Part shown: one piece after another, positions 1 to 8,129 of the stretch | Layout: each line of letters starts with the position of its first letter | Position numbering within the stretch: position 1 is the first letter of the stretch | NCBI GenBank assembly: GCA_023544565.1 | Contig: JAMJFS010000014.1 | Location: 1-44,994, forward strand | Length of the DNA: 44,994 nt | DNA from: Methanosarcinaceae archaeon | Lineage (GTDB): Archaea; Halobacteriota; Methanosarcinia; Methanosarcinales; Methanosarcinaceae | Reading direction: 5' to 3' | Position numbers and translations under genes: made by a program | The notes under the pieces: generated by a model | Databases searched by the model: none | Told to the model about the DNA's origin: nothing | Seen by the model: the letters and a program-made list of their open reading frames with translations, nothing else

Positions 1-8
1 ATCGTGAG

Positions 9-293
9 ATGGAACAATTCGGGAATTTGTTGGCTATTTTTTTAAACTTGGGGAATGATGTATATAGCAAAAAAATTTCAAATGGTATAAAGGGTCTGGG
101 GCAATCTTTGAACTTGTTTGTGGAAGACCTTTTTAGTCTCAGAAAAGAATATAGGGGAATTAGAAAAGGGGCCGCTATACCAATTGCTGATACGAAGCGA
201 ATGTGTGTTCTCGAAGATTTTATTAAAGTTTTGGAATCAGCGAGTCAATCCATAGAATTGATCTCTACGCTTCAGTCAATTTTAGGGGTGTAA
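9..293 (+). CDS. Hypothetical protein, possibly 5'-truncated by window edge
   Basis: I do not recognise this ORF. It reads 94 residues from the ATG at 9, but the frame is also open back to the window edge, so the true start may lie outside. The product has an amphipathic, helix-rich look with no metal-binding or nucleotide-binding motif, and its middle (residues about 35-55) is rich in charged residues. No ribosome binding site can be judged because only eight bases precede the ATG. It is followed by about 330 bases holding a decayed toxin gene, so it lies in a degrading accessory stretch and could itself be a fragment. Confidence 0.35.
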   Translation: MEQFGNLLAIFLNLGNDVYSKKISNGIKGLGQSLNLFVEDLFSLRKEYRGIRKGAAIPIADTKRMCVLEDFIKVLESASQSIELISTLQSILGV

Positions 294-408
294 ACGAGTG
301 CGGAAGCAGTTTGTTGATGTTTATAGATGAAATCCAAGCCAATCTTGACGCCATGGGGTTTATGTGCCTTCTAAAAAGTAAACTGTTTATAGGGTAACTG
401 AATAGTAA

Positions 409-594
409 CGAATATTTAATAAAATATTGGATACAAAAAATAATCCATTTCATTTTTTTGAAAAACTTAGTGGCAGACCAGAATTCAAATTAAGAGTTGG
501 TTCACATAGAGTCATTGCTGATATCAATCAAAACGATAAGGTTATACAGATACTTCACATAGGTCACAGAAGAAATGTATATAAAAAGTTGTAG
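409..594 (+). pseudogene. RelE/ParE-family toxin remnant (C-terminal half only)
   Basis: The frame is open from just after two adjacent stops (403-408) to the TAG at 592-594. It encodes the typical C-terminal half of a RelE/ParE toxin: a 'KLSGRPEFKLRVGSHRVIAD' stretch followed by 'HIGHRRNVYKKL', matching the family pattern L-x-G-x(3-6)-LRVGxxRVI and the closing H-x-R-x-x-Y. There is no start codon and the N-terminal helices are missing. No antitoxin precedes it. The rest of the 294-627 gap shows no other coding feature. I call it a toxin relic with fair certainty. Confidence 0.6.
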
Positions 595-606
595 TAATAT
601 ATAAGT
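594..606 (+). promoter_or_regulatory. TATA box for priS, probably a leaderless transcript
   Basis: The sequence TAATATATAAGTT lies with its TATA core about 25-28 bases upstream of the priS ATG at 628. No Shine-Dalgarno-like sequence precedes that ATG. In archaea transcription starts about 25 bases downstream of the TATA box, so the transcript probably begins at or next to the start codon. Confidence 0.45.
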
Positions 607-627
607 TACAAATCTTAAGTCGCAAAA

Positions 628-1809
628 ATGAACGATAAAACAAAACGATTCGTAAAATCAAAGTTCCAGGACTATTACCGCACCGCAGAGATTCATCTCC
701 CTCCAGATTTCACGTCACGTGAATGGGGATTCATATTATTTGACGAAATGCCGGAGTTTGTAATGCGCCGCCATAAAGCGTTTGGATCGAGCGGCGAGTT
801 GCATGATTATCTGTCAGGGATGGTACCGGCACATGCGTATTATTCTGTTGCGTACTACGAATACCCAAATGCACCAAATATGAAAGAGAAGAACTGGTTG
901 AGTGCTGACCTGATATTCGACCTTGATGCTGACCATCTGCCGGGTGCACCGAAGTCGTATGCCGATATGCTGGAACATGTGAAACAGGAATCACTTAAAT
1001 TATATGGGTTCCTGAACAACGATTTTGGTTTTGCTGAAGAAGACATACATATAGTATTCTCGGGTGGGCGTGGTTATCATTTTCATATCAGCACACCTGC
1101 TGTTCGCTCACTTGGAAGTGCAGAGCGGCGTGAGATCGTGGATTATGTGGGTAGCACAGGTCTTGAAGTTAACCGTTTCTTTGGCAAGAAAGGAGTAAGT
1201 GGTGATGCAGGGCGAGAGAGTGCAGAGGTTTTCGTACTGCCTTCTGAAGATGAGGGGGGCTGGGGTGGACGGATCAACCGATACATGGTATCATATCTCT
1301 CCGGGATCGCAAAACAGGAAGATTCGATCAAGATACTCACGGGTTTTAAGGGAATTGGAAAAAAGAAGGCCGAGCAATTGATTGAAATATTCAGGGATGA
1401 GCGTCAGATAAGTCTTTTAAAGAATGGGAAGATGGAGGCATTATCAAACATTCCAAAACCATTTTTAGAAGCTCTTGCAAATCAGGCTGTGTCCGAAATG
1501 TCGGCAAGTGTTGATGAACCTGTGACTTCGGATGTCAAACGGTTGATACGCCTGCCGGGTTCACTCCATGGGGGTTCGGGAATGCGTGTGACCGCACTTT
1601 CTATTTCAGAGCTGGAAACATTTGACCCGCTTAATGATGCGGTTGTGTTCAGTGATAAGTCGGTACAATTAAAAGTAATAAAGCCATTTTCGGTGCAAAT
1701 GAAAGGCAATGATTTTGTGGTAGAGCCGGGCGAGGGTACAATTGAGGTGCCCGAATATGCCGCTATGTATCTACTATGCAGGGGGGCAGCAGAATATGGA
1801 TCGAACTGA
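628..1809 (+). CDS. priS: DNA primase small (catalytic) subunit PriS
   Basis: This is the catalytic subunit of the archaeal/eukaryotic-type primase, which with PriL synthesises the primers for replication. The 393-residue length fits archaeal PriS. The catalytic aspartates are visible in 'DLIFDLDADHL' (D98 and D100), and the third in the 'DVKRLIRLPGSLHGG' block (D302). The nucleotide-binding loop 'SGGRGYHFHI' is at residues 145-154. The ATG at 628 has no upstream ribosome binding site and sits where a leaderless transcript would begin. The 3' end overlaps the start of the GINS gene by 14 bases, so the two replication proteins are translationally linked. The PriL gene is not in this window. 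Confidence 0.95.
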   Translation: MNDKTKRFVKSKFQDYYRTAEIHLPPDFTSREWGFILFDEMPEFVMRRHKAFGSSGELHDYLSGMVPAHAYYSVAYYEYPNAPNMKEKNWLSADLIFDLDADHLPGAPKSYADMLEHVKQESLKLYGFLNNDFGFAEEDIHIVFSGGRGYHFHISTPAVRSLGSAERREIVDYVGSTGLEVNRFFGKKGVSGDAGRESAEVFVLPSEDEGGWGGRINRYMVSYLSGIAKQEDSIKILTGFKGIGKKKAEQLIEIFRDERQISLLKNGKMEALSNIPKPFLEALANQAVSEMSASVDEPVTSDVKRLIRLPGSLHGGSGMRVTALSISELETFDPLNDAVVFSDKSVQLKVIKPFSVQMKGNDFVVEPGEGTIEVPEYAAMYLLCRGAAEYGSN

Positions 1810-2551
1810 ATTGAAATCTACATTGCGAGATGAGAGCAGTTCTTCATTAAAGTCGCTTCATCCTGATTTTTATGGTGAAGTGGATCAATACATACGCGAA
1901 TTGGAGGGTGAGATAAAAAAAATTAATAATCCCCGTTCTGCAGAATCGAAGATGCTGGAGGATGAATTACAAAGTGCGATTACGGATATAGAGGTGATCT
2001 TTATTCGACGTCTGCGTAAGATCACTACACGTGCAACATCGAATGCATTTTCGAACAGGTCTGCAAAGCCTGACATTGACAAATTACTTCCTGCTGAACG
2101 TAAGGTGTATGATGCTGTACTCTCTGCAATAAATGTCGCACGCAATGAATTGGTCGAGCCTATTATGGATCCGGATTCAGTACGAAATGTTGCAACTGCT
2201 CAAAAAAAGCCGGATGTAACTGCAAATCCAGATACAAAACCGGATGTAGAAAATGTTGCGAAAAGTAGGAAACACGAGGTAGAGGTTAAAACCAAAAAGC
2301 GATTGGATTCCCCCGCGCCGCAAGATTCTTTAGAACTCACAAACGATGCAGGCAAAAGCGATATAGCCAAAAGGAATATAAGTGAGGAATACCTTGTTGT
2401 GCGAATACTGAAAGACCTATCTACTTTCCAGGCTGTGGATAATCGTAAATACACGTTGCAAGAGCATGATATTGTTTCATTACCTGCTGTTAATGCAAAT
2501 GGACTTGTTAAGCGAAATATTGCACAGTTAATCCGAGAAAATCTTCGCTAA
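1796..2551 (+). CDS. GINS complex subunit Gins51 (Sld5/Psf1-like)
   Basis: The product is a subunit of the archaeal GINS complex, which bridges the MCM helicase, GAN/RecJ and primase at the replication fork. I start it at the ATG at 1796, after a purine-rich GGGGGGCAG (ribosome binding) run at 1780-1788, rather than at an earlier in-frame codon inside priS; this gives 251 residues. The N-terminal half is the helical A domain, ending in 'LLPAERKVYDAVL'. A low-complexity linker of about 80 residues rich in K, P, D and S follows. The C-terminal B domain reads 'VRILKDLSTFQAVDNRKYTL' and then 'DIVSLPAVNANGLVKR', the order A then B that defines Gins51. Its fusion-like overlap with priS is a conserved archaeal arrangement. 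Confidence 0.85.
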   Translation: MDRTELKSTLRDESSSSLKSLHPDFYGEVDQYIRELEGEIKKINNPRSAESKMLEDELQSAITDIEVIFIRRLRKITTRATSNAFSNRSAKPDIDKLLPAERKVYDAVLSAINVARNELVEPIMDPDSVRNVATAQKKPDVTANPDTKPDVENVAKSRKHEVEVKTKKRLDSPAPQDSLELTNDAGKSDIAKRNISEEYLVVRILKDLSTFQAVDNRKYTLQEHDIVSLPAVNANGLVKRNIAQLIRENLR

Positions 2552-2578
2552 CGCTCAGATTTACTCGCACCATATATT

Positions 2579-2592
2579 TAGAAAATATATAC
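2579..2592 (+). promoter_or_regulatory. BRE/TATA promoter for the ribosomal protein operon
   Basis: AGAAAATATATACT, a purine-rich BRE followed by a TATATA core, lies about 45 bases before the rpl44e start. It is the only clear TATA element between gins51 and rpl44e. An AAGGTG ribosome binding site follows at 2619-2624, so this message would carry a short leader. Confidence 0.45.
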
Positions 2593-2630
2593 TACAAGAT
2601 AATTAATTCACAATTAATAAGGTGTAAATT

Positions 2631-3091
<461 letters not shown>

Positions 3092-3116
3092 ACCTTTGTG
3101 TACAAAGTGATGCGTG

Positions 3117-3917
3117 ATGGAAAATAACGAAGTTTGGCCGGAAACAGGCGATTTTGTAGTCTGTACTGTCATCAATGTAACTGATTTTGGTGCTTACACC
3201 AAACTCGAGGAATTTGGTGGCAAAGAAGGTTTTATCCATATATCCGAAGTCAAGGCCGGATGGGTAAAATACGTAAGAGACCATGTCCGTGAAGGACAAA
3301 AGATCGTATGTAAGGTACTGAATGTTGATTCGTCACGTCGTCATATTGACCTTTCTTTAAAGGATGTCAACGATCACCAAAAGCGCGCAAAGATACAGGA
3401 TTGGAAGAACGAACAAAAAGGTGCAAAATGGTTGCAGTTCGTTGCTGAGGAAACAGGGACTGACAATAAGATCATGCAGACTGTATATGACACGATCAAT
3501 GATAAATTCGGAAGTATATATCTTGCGTTCGAAGATGCTGCAATTAACGGTGTTGACTCTTTTGCAGATACTGGCATCAGCGAGAAAGTTATTCAAAGCA
3601 TTGTAAACGTCGCGCAGGTAAATATAAAACTTCCATTTGTTGACATTGCAGGTTATGTTGATCTTACATCCGATGAGCCAAATGGTATTGATATCATTAA
3701 AAAAGCACTTAATGCTGCAGGCAAAGTGAAAAAAAATGAGGTAAAGGTCGATATAAGTTATGTTGGTGCACCAAGATATCGAATAAAGGTTATTGCACCT
3801 GATTATAAGACCGCTGAAGGTATTTTGAAAAAAGCAGCAATGGCTGCGATTGATGCAATTGAAAAAGCTAACGGAAAAGGCATATTCTACAGGCATATCG
3901 AATCTGTTAAGGCGTGA
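3117..3917 (+). CDS. eif2a: Translation initiation factor aIF2 subunit alpha
   Basis: The alpha subunit of the heterotrimeric aIF2 helps deliver initiator tRNA to the small subunit and binds mRNA 5' ends. The product has an N-terminal S1/OB domain ('DFVVCTVINVTDFGAYTKL' and then 'GFIHISEV', residues 11-75), a central helical domain, and a C-terminal alpha/beta domain that ends in a gamma-subunit contact region. The length of 266 residues is normal. The ATG at 3117 is preferred; a GTG immediately before it is possible. The stop codon lies eight bases before the TTG start of nop10, within the same translation cluster. Confidence 0.93.
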   Translation: MENNEVWPETGDFVVCTVINVTDFGAYTKLEEFGGKEGFIHISEVKAGWVKYVRDHVREGQKIVCKVLNVDSSRRHIDLSLKDVNDHQKRAKIQDWKNEQKGAKWLQFVAEETGTDNKIMQTVYDTINDKFGSIYLAFEDAAINGVDSFADTGISEKVIQSIVNVAQVNIKLPFVDIAGYVDLTSDEPNGIDIIKKALNAAGKVKKNEVKVDISYVGAPRYRIKVIAPDYKTAEGILKKAAMAAIDAIEKANGKGIFYRHIESVKA

Positions 3918-3924
3918 TGATTTT

Positions 3925-4089
3925 TTGGGACTTAAAATTCGTAGATGTGTGCAGTGTAAGCGATACACAATGGACGATATCTGTCCAAAATGCAGCGGCA
4001 TAGCTATAAGTCCACAGCCGGCTCGTTTTTCCCCACTTGATCCTTATGGAAAATATCGCCGAATGGCTAAAAAAGAGGATGCAACATGA
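3925..4089 (+). CDS. nop10: Box H/ACA sRNP protein Nop10
   Basis: Nop10 is a small core protein of the H/ACA pseudouridylation RNP; it binds the catalytic subunit Cbf5. The product is 54 residues with a zinc ribbon ('CVQCKRYTM' then 'CPKCSG') followed by the conserved tail 'RFSPLDPYGKYRR'. No ATG fits family length: the first in-frame ATG lies inside aIF2-alpha and would add 25 foreign residues. I therefore pick the TTG at 3925, preceded by GTGAT (3914-3918), a match to the archaeal anti-SD complement. It overlaps the next gene by four bases (ATGA). Confidence 0.88.
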   Translation: MGLKIRRCVQCKRYTMDDICPKCSGIAISPQPARFSPLDPYGKYRRMAKKEDAT

Positions 4090-4868
4090 AGGAAAATAAG
4101 ATTGTCCGATTGAAAGATGATATTAAACTAAATAATCCAATATTGTTAGTTGGACTTCCCGGAGTAGGTCACGTTGGGAAACTTGTTGCAGAGCATCTGA
4201 TCGAGGAACTGAATGCTGAAAAGATCATTGAGATATATTCACCTCATTTCCCGCCACAGGTATTGGTCAATGATGACAGTACCATAAAACTTGTGAATAA
4301 TGAAATATTTTCCTGCAAAGCGAATGATAAGGATATTCTTATTTTAACCGGTGACCACCAGAGTTCAAGCACTGAAGGTCACTATGAACTTGGTGACCTG
4401 TATCTTGATCTTGCTGAAGAGTTTGGAGTTTCAAGGATATACACACTTGGTGGTTTCCCGACAGGTCAGTTGACTCACACCGATGGGGTTATTGGTGCAG
4501 TTAATAATCATGATCTGATCGAGGAAATGGGACAATACGGTATCGAGTTCAAGGAGGGTGAACCCGGTGGTGGAATTGTTGGAGCATCAGGGTTGCTGCT
4601 GGGACTGAGTCAATTCAGGAAACTGGATGCGTTATGTGTAATGGGATTTACATCAGGTTATCTGGTTGACCCGAAAAGTGCCCAGTTCTTGCTTGGCATA
4701 TTAAGCAAGATACTTGGTGTTGAGATAGATATAACTCCTCTTGAAGAGCGGGCAAAAGAGATGGAAAAAATTGCGGCACAACTTGCTGAGATGGAACAAC
4801 AACAGCGGCAAGGGCAGCAGTTTTTGCCTGATACGTCAAGTGATGAGGATCTGCGATATATCGGATAA
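4086..4868 (+). CDS. PAC2-family protein, proteasome assembly chaperone-like
   Basis: The product belongs to the PAC2 fold family shared by eukaryotic PAC1/PAC2 proteasome chaperones and archaeal PbaB-type proteins. The N-terminal 'PILLVGLPGVGHVGKLVAEHLI' block (residues about 18-40) and 'IYTLGGFPTGQL' are family hallmarks. The 260-residue length is typical. The C-terminal 40 residues form a glutamine- and glutamate-rich helix ('MEQQQRQGQQF') probably used for oligomerisation. It overlaps nop10 by the four bases ATGA. A direct role in proteasome assembly here is inferred from family membership only. Confidence 0.82.
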   Translation: MKENKIVRLKDDIKLNNPILLVGLPGVGHVGKLVAEHLIEELNAEKIIEIYSPHFPPQVLVNDDSTIKLVNNEIFSCKANDKDILILTGDHQSSSTEGHYELGDLYLDLAEEFGVSRIYTLGGFPTGQLTHTDGVIGAVNNHDLIEEMGQYGIEFKEGEPGGGIVGASGLLLGLSQFRKLDALCVMGFTSGYLVDPKSAQFLLGILSKILGVEIDITPLEERAKEMEKIAAQLAEMEQQQRQGQQFLPDTSSDEDLRYIG

Positions 4869-4885
4869 GGAAGGATAGGGATCGC

Positions 4886-6052
4886 ATGCAAATTAATGCA
4901 GACCTGCATGTCCATTCCAAGTATTCTATAGCTTCATCTCCAAAGATGGAGTTGCCAACTATTGCAGTTGAGGCTGCAAAGAAAGGTATTGATCTTGTAG
5001 GGACGAGCGATTGCATTCATCCCAAATGGCTTCTGGAAATAAAGCAGGCGGCTGTTGATGACGAAACGATTCGGATAAACAATACTGATTTTGTACTGAC
5101 AACTGAGATCGAAGATAAGAACAGGGTCCATCACCTGTTGATCTTGCCTTCGATATCAAAGGCGGAGGAACTTGCAGAGGTCATGGGGAAGTATGGCAAT
5201 CTTGCAGCAGATGGTCGCCCAACCATTAAACTTGATGGGGTTGAGATCGCGGAGGCTGCAAAGGACATTGATGCGCTGGTGGGTCCATGTCATGCATTCA
5301 CACCATGGACTGCGCTTTATGCGGCACATGATTCTTTGAAGGATTGTTATGGGGACATGACGGATTATATTTCTTTTGTTGAACTCGGGCTCAGCGCGGA
5401 TAGCGATTATGCAGACCGCATTGAAGAATTACAAAGATTGACGTTCCTTACGAATTCTGATGCACATTCACCCTGGCCTGATAAACTTGCACGCGAGTTC
5501 ACACGGTTTGAAGTGCCGGAAGTTACTTTTGATGGACTTAAAAAATCAATCCAGCGTGAGGGTGGTTATAAGTCCACGCTCAATGTAGGTTTTTATCCGC
5601 AAGAAGGAAAGTACAACAATTCGGCATGTATCAAGTGTTTCACAAATTATACACTCAACGAATGCTTGGCAAGCAACTGGCGATGTTCCTGCGGTGGTCG
5701 CATCAAGAAAGGTGTGATCGACCGCATAAATGAACTTGCTGATTTCGATAAACCTGTGCACCCCGATTACCGTCCTGATTATGTGCACATTATCCCGCTT
5801 GCAGAAATTATCATGATGGCTGTGGGCCATTCGAGTACCAGTACGAAAGGTGTCCAGACTCCATGGAATGCACTTATTGAGCGATTCGGAAGTGAGGTCA
5901 CTGTGCTTCTTGAGGCTGACCCTGCTGAGCTGGGAATTGTGGATAAAAGGATCGTTGATGCGATACTCGCATTCCGGCGCAATGAGGTTATTCTCCATCC
6001 GGGCGGCGGAGGGCAATATGGCTGGATCGAACTGCCACAGGTGGCAAAGTGA
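4886..6052 (+). CDS. Endonuclease Q (EndoQ), PHP-type DNA repair nuclease
   Basis: EndoQ cuts the strand 5' to deaminated bases (uracil, hypoxanthine, xanthine) and abasic sites. The N-terminus 'DLHVHSKYSIASSP' carries the PHP metal ligands D6, H8 and H10, and 'NSDAHSPWP' supplies further ligands. A zinc finger with the pattern C-x2-C ... C-x-C ('ACIKC...CSCGG', residues about 246-272) is followed by 'RIKKGVIDRINEL', the block that separates EndoQ from other PHP proteins. The 388-residue length is close to the known enzymes. I see no obvious PCNA-binding motif at the C-terminus. It lies 17 bases after the PAC2 gene and ends the forward cluster. Confidence 0.85.
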   Translation: MQINADLHVHSKYSIASSPKMELPTIAVEAAKKGIDLVGTSDCIHPKWLLEIKQAAVDDETIRINNTDFVLTTEIEDKNRVHHLLILPSISKAEELAEVMGKYGNLAADGRPTIKLDGVEIAEAAKDIDALVGPCHAFTPWTALYAAHDSLKDCYGDMTDYISFVELGLSADSDYADRIEELQRLTFLTNSDAHSPWPDKLAREFTRFEVPEVTFDGLKKSIQREGGYKSTLNVGFYPQEGKYNNSACIKCFTNYTLNECLASNWRCSCGGRIKKGVIDRINELADFDKPVHPDYRPDYVHIIPLAEIIMMAVGHSSTSTKGVQTPWNALIERFGSEVTVLLEADPAELGIVDKRIVDAILAFRRNEVILHPGGGGQYGWIELPQVAK

Positions 6053-6120
6053 AATAGCCATATGCCAAAACGGATGTGCAAAAACAGAAGTCACGGACGG
6101 ATTTTTAGGTATTCTCGATA

Positions 6121-6132
6121 CCTATATAATAG
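6121..6132 (+). promoter_or_regulatory. TATA box for the tRNA-Ser gene
   Basis: CCTATATAATAG lies about 40-50 bases before the first tRNA base, which would give a 5' leader of roughly 20 bases to be trimmed by RNase P. It is the only TATA-like element between endoQ and the tRNA. The T-rich run at 6288-6300 just after the tRNA may end transcription. Confidence 0.5.
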
Positions 6133-6170
6133 ATTAAGACCTTCAAAAGCCAATTATTAGATCAACATTT

Positions 6171-6286
6171 GCCGAGGTGGCAGAGCGGACTAATCCAATG
6201 GTGACCTCACCTTGGAGTCTATACGCGGCAGGCTCGAGACTTGTTTTCCCTGACGGGATGCTTGGGTTCGAATCCCAACCTCGGCG
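6171..6286 (+). tRNA. tRNA-Ser(CGA) with a ~30-nt insertion (probable intron) in the D-arm
   Basis: Acceptor arms GCCGAGG (6171-6177) and CCTCGGC (6279-6285) pair perfectly, with discriminator G at 6286. The T-arm is TTGGG/TTCGAAT/CCCAA (6262-6278). The long variable arm has a TCCC-TGAC-GGGA stem (6247-6258), marking a type II tRNA. The anticodon arm is GCAGG-CTCGAGA-CTTGT (6228-6244), anticodon CGA at 6235-6237, loop intact. From acceptor to anticodon stem there are about 30 bases too many; removing 6195-6224 gives an 86-nt tRNA with a standard serine D-arm (TGGCAGAGCGGACTAAT joined to GCG). The extra piece can fold into a bulge-helix-bulge-like form: GACT (6188-6191) pairs with AGTC (6216-6219), CCAA (6195-6198) with TTGG (6212-6215), and bulges AAT and TATA flank the helix. 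Exact splice points are not settled; strict BHB cutting would remove about 28 bases. Confidence 0.85.
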
Positions 6287-6321
6287 CTTTTCATTTTTTT
6301 AAATAAAATTGACCAAATATC

Positions 6322-6984
6322 TCATTTTTTTCCCAGTATAATCTCAACCGGTAACCCCATATATGTCATAATCTCAGTATTCGCGATTGTAAAACCTGCA
6401 TCTTCCAACATGTTCTTGGCATAGATCGGACGGCAGTCGATATAGTTGGGTAGTTTTTCATGCCCCAATTCGTAAAGTTTCATCATTGTTCCGGTCTTTC
6501 CTTCTCTGGACATTGACACAACACCAATACGCCCGTTGTCTTTTAGCACACGTCTGCATTCCTGAAGGACAATTGGAATATCAGGAGTATCGAACAGTTC
6601 GAGTGTAAAGCTCATGAAGATCGCATCAAAGAAACCGTGAGTATATGGGAGGTTTGCAGCATCGCCGCATTGCAGGTTCACCCTGTGGGACAGTCCTTCC
6701 TCTTCGATCCGTGAAGCCGTAATGTTCAACATACCTTCCGATATGTCAAGACCGTGTACTTCCCCAGAATCGCCGACAGACCGGGCAAGAGCAAGGATCA
6801 CATGGCCGGTGCCAAATCCGATCTCAAGGACCTTCTCACCTTCCCTTGCATCAAGAACCGCAAGCCCGGATTCCCTAGATCTTTTCTCACCACGCCCGAT
6901 AAGAATGTCATACCATCGGCTCATTTTATCGTAGCTGATCTTTGCTTCTTTTTTGGAACGTGTTACCCTGCTGATATTTTCCAT
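6322..6984 (-). CDS. Class I SAM-dependent methyltransferase (UbiE/MenG-like)
   Basis: The product is a Rossmann-fold methyltransferase of the Methyltransf_11/25 group. SAM-binding motif I is 'VLEIGFGTGHVILALA' (residues about 50-65). The acidic residue that ends strand 2 is in 'VHGLDISEGML', and the motif resembling post-I/II, 'GDAANLPYTHGFFDAIFMSF', follows. The N-terminal 'AKISYDKMSRWYDIL' helix resembles that of menaquinone/ubiquinone-type C-methyltransferases, but substrate cannot be read from sequence. It faces the tRNA tail-to-tail and stands alone, with no partner gene on its strand nearby except the broken Mrr gene upstream. Confidence 0.8.
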   Translation of the reverse strand: MENISRVTRSKKEAKISYDKMSRWYDILIGRGEKRSRESGLAVLDAREGEKVLEIGFGTGHVILALARSVGDSGEVHGLDISEGMLNITASRIEEEGLSHRVNLQCGDAANLPYTHGFFDAIFMSFTLELFDTPDIPIVLQECRRVLKDNGRIGVVSMSREGKTGTMMKLYELGHEKLPNYIDCRPIYAKNMLEDAGFTIANTEIMTYMGLPVEIILGKK

Positions 6985-7085
6985 GAATTATAGCCTCATT
7001 TCATTTTGTTATAAAAATGCATGAAAACCAAGGATTGGCAAGCGGATACTAAAAGAAGTCGTTTATGTCTGAAAAATGTCATGTT

Positions 7086-7972
7086 TTATTCTTCTGGAAA
7101 AAAATCAGAATCAATTCTTTTAATCTCGTATGTCTTTTCTGTATCAACACCCAGATTATAATCGATCATTAATTGAACTAAATATTTTCCATCAACTAAT
7201 TTTATACTTTTATGACTTCTAGAAACGAGATCGACAGAATTTTGTGGGAATTTTGATGTCGTTATGAAGACTCCTTTATTCACACCATTTAAATCTAAGG
7301 CTCCAACGAAGTCACGTACCATGGAGGCAGAAACGGCATTATTTTCATCAAATCTCTTAGCCTGGAAAAATATTTTTTCCATACCTAATTTATCTTGATA
7401 TACAACACCATCAATACCTCCATTACCTGAATAGCCTGTAACTTTTCCCTCTCCATATCCAATAGACAATAATAGTTTAAGGACTACTTTCTCAAAAAAA
7501 AGGGAGAATTAATCAGTAATTTATCCAATAAATCCTGTTTTAAATTAGAATTAATCAACTCATACCCTCTTTCCATCAATTCATCGGGGGTTACATCTTC
7601 AATTTCGTCTGCTATATTGGTAACATTGCTTGAATCAGATTTATCTTGATTTTTCTGAATTGATATAAACTCGATGAATTCTGGAAAATCTTTTAGATAT
7701 TTAACATTGATTTGTTGTGGATTTTGGCTTAAAACATCGAGGCCCCTATCAGTTATTTTTGTATATCCCCTTCGTGGGTCTTCTAAAAGTCCAGCTTTTT
7801 TCAAATATGTTCTAGCCCACCCAATTCTATTATCGATAATACGTTGCTTACCACTTGGCAACAATTCTTGTTTTTCATCGTCAGACATGCCAAACATATC
7901 TGAGATTGGTTCTATTAAATCTCGTGCACGATATTCTTGTTGGTTGCTTAAATGCTTCAATATTGGTAGCAT
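7086..7972 (-). pseudogene. mrr: Mrr-type restriction endonuclease, frameshifted in an 8-T run
   Basis: Two consecutive reverse-strand reading frames make one Mrr protein. The upstream part (7972 to 7484, 162 residues) holds the N-terminal winged-helix DNA-binding domain and linker, up to 'LLDKLLINSPFF'. The downstream part (7469 to 7086) begins 'SIGYGEGKVTGYSGNGGIDG' and carries the Mrr_cat nuclease core: the aspartate in 'GGIDG' and the 'FQAKR' Q-x-K motif. The frames meet at eight T residues (read on the minus strand; A run at 7494-7501). One more T would give the expected continuous 'FFFEKVVLKLLLSIGYG' junction. Mrr enzymes cut methylated DNA. All catalytic residues remain, so the lesion is recent, a sequencing error, or a slippage-controlled site. 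Confidence 0.85.
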
Positions 7973-8078
7973 TATAGTTTGATAATCTGGAATAGCTATG
8001 TAAGCAATAAATCACCATGCCTATAAAAATTTTGTCAAATTATGTATGTAGCTTAGAATGTGTTTTCGATAGTGGTTT

Positions 8079-8107
8079 ACGCCGCTTGGCGGCGGTTTGC
8101 TGCGTTA
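8079..8107 (+). repeat. GC-rich palindromic element, copy 1
   Basis: An ACGCCGCTTGGCGGCGGTTT hairpin element in the gap between the Mrr gene and the MFS gene stands out in AT-rich surroundings. Related copies lie at 34489-34515 (same orientation) and 21809-21838 (opposite orientation). All three are in intergenic sequence. Confidence 0.5.
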
Positions 8108-8129
8108 TTTGTAGTATCTGAAAACAAAA

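Noticed and set aside
1742-1795. Earlier start for gins51 inside priS
   Set aside because: It would add 18 residues read from a priS coding frame; the ATG at 1796 follows a purine-rich ribosome binding site and fits the family.
3357-4001. A 214-residue reverse-strand ORF opposite aIF2-alpha
   Set aside because: It is the antisense of a strongly supported gene; the translation is rich in C, I, F and N without any motif.
5546-6094. A 182-residue reverse ORF opposite endoQ
   Set aside because: No family resemblance; antisense to the zinc-finger part of endoQ, whose motifs are clear.
6195-6224. An alternative serine anticodon GGA within TTGGAGT near 6214
   Set aside because: No anticodon stem can be formed around it with the correct distance to the variable arm, whereas CGA at 6235-6237 has a five-pair stem and a seven-base loop.
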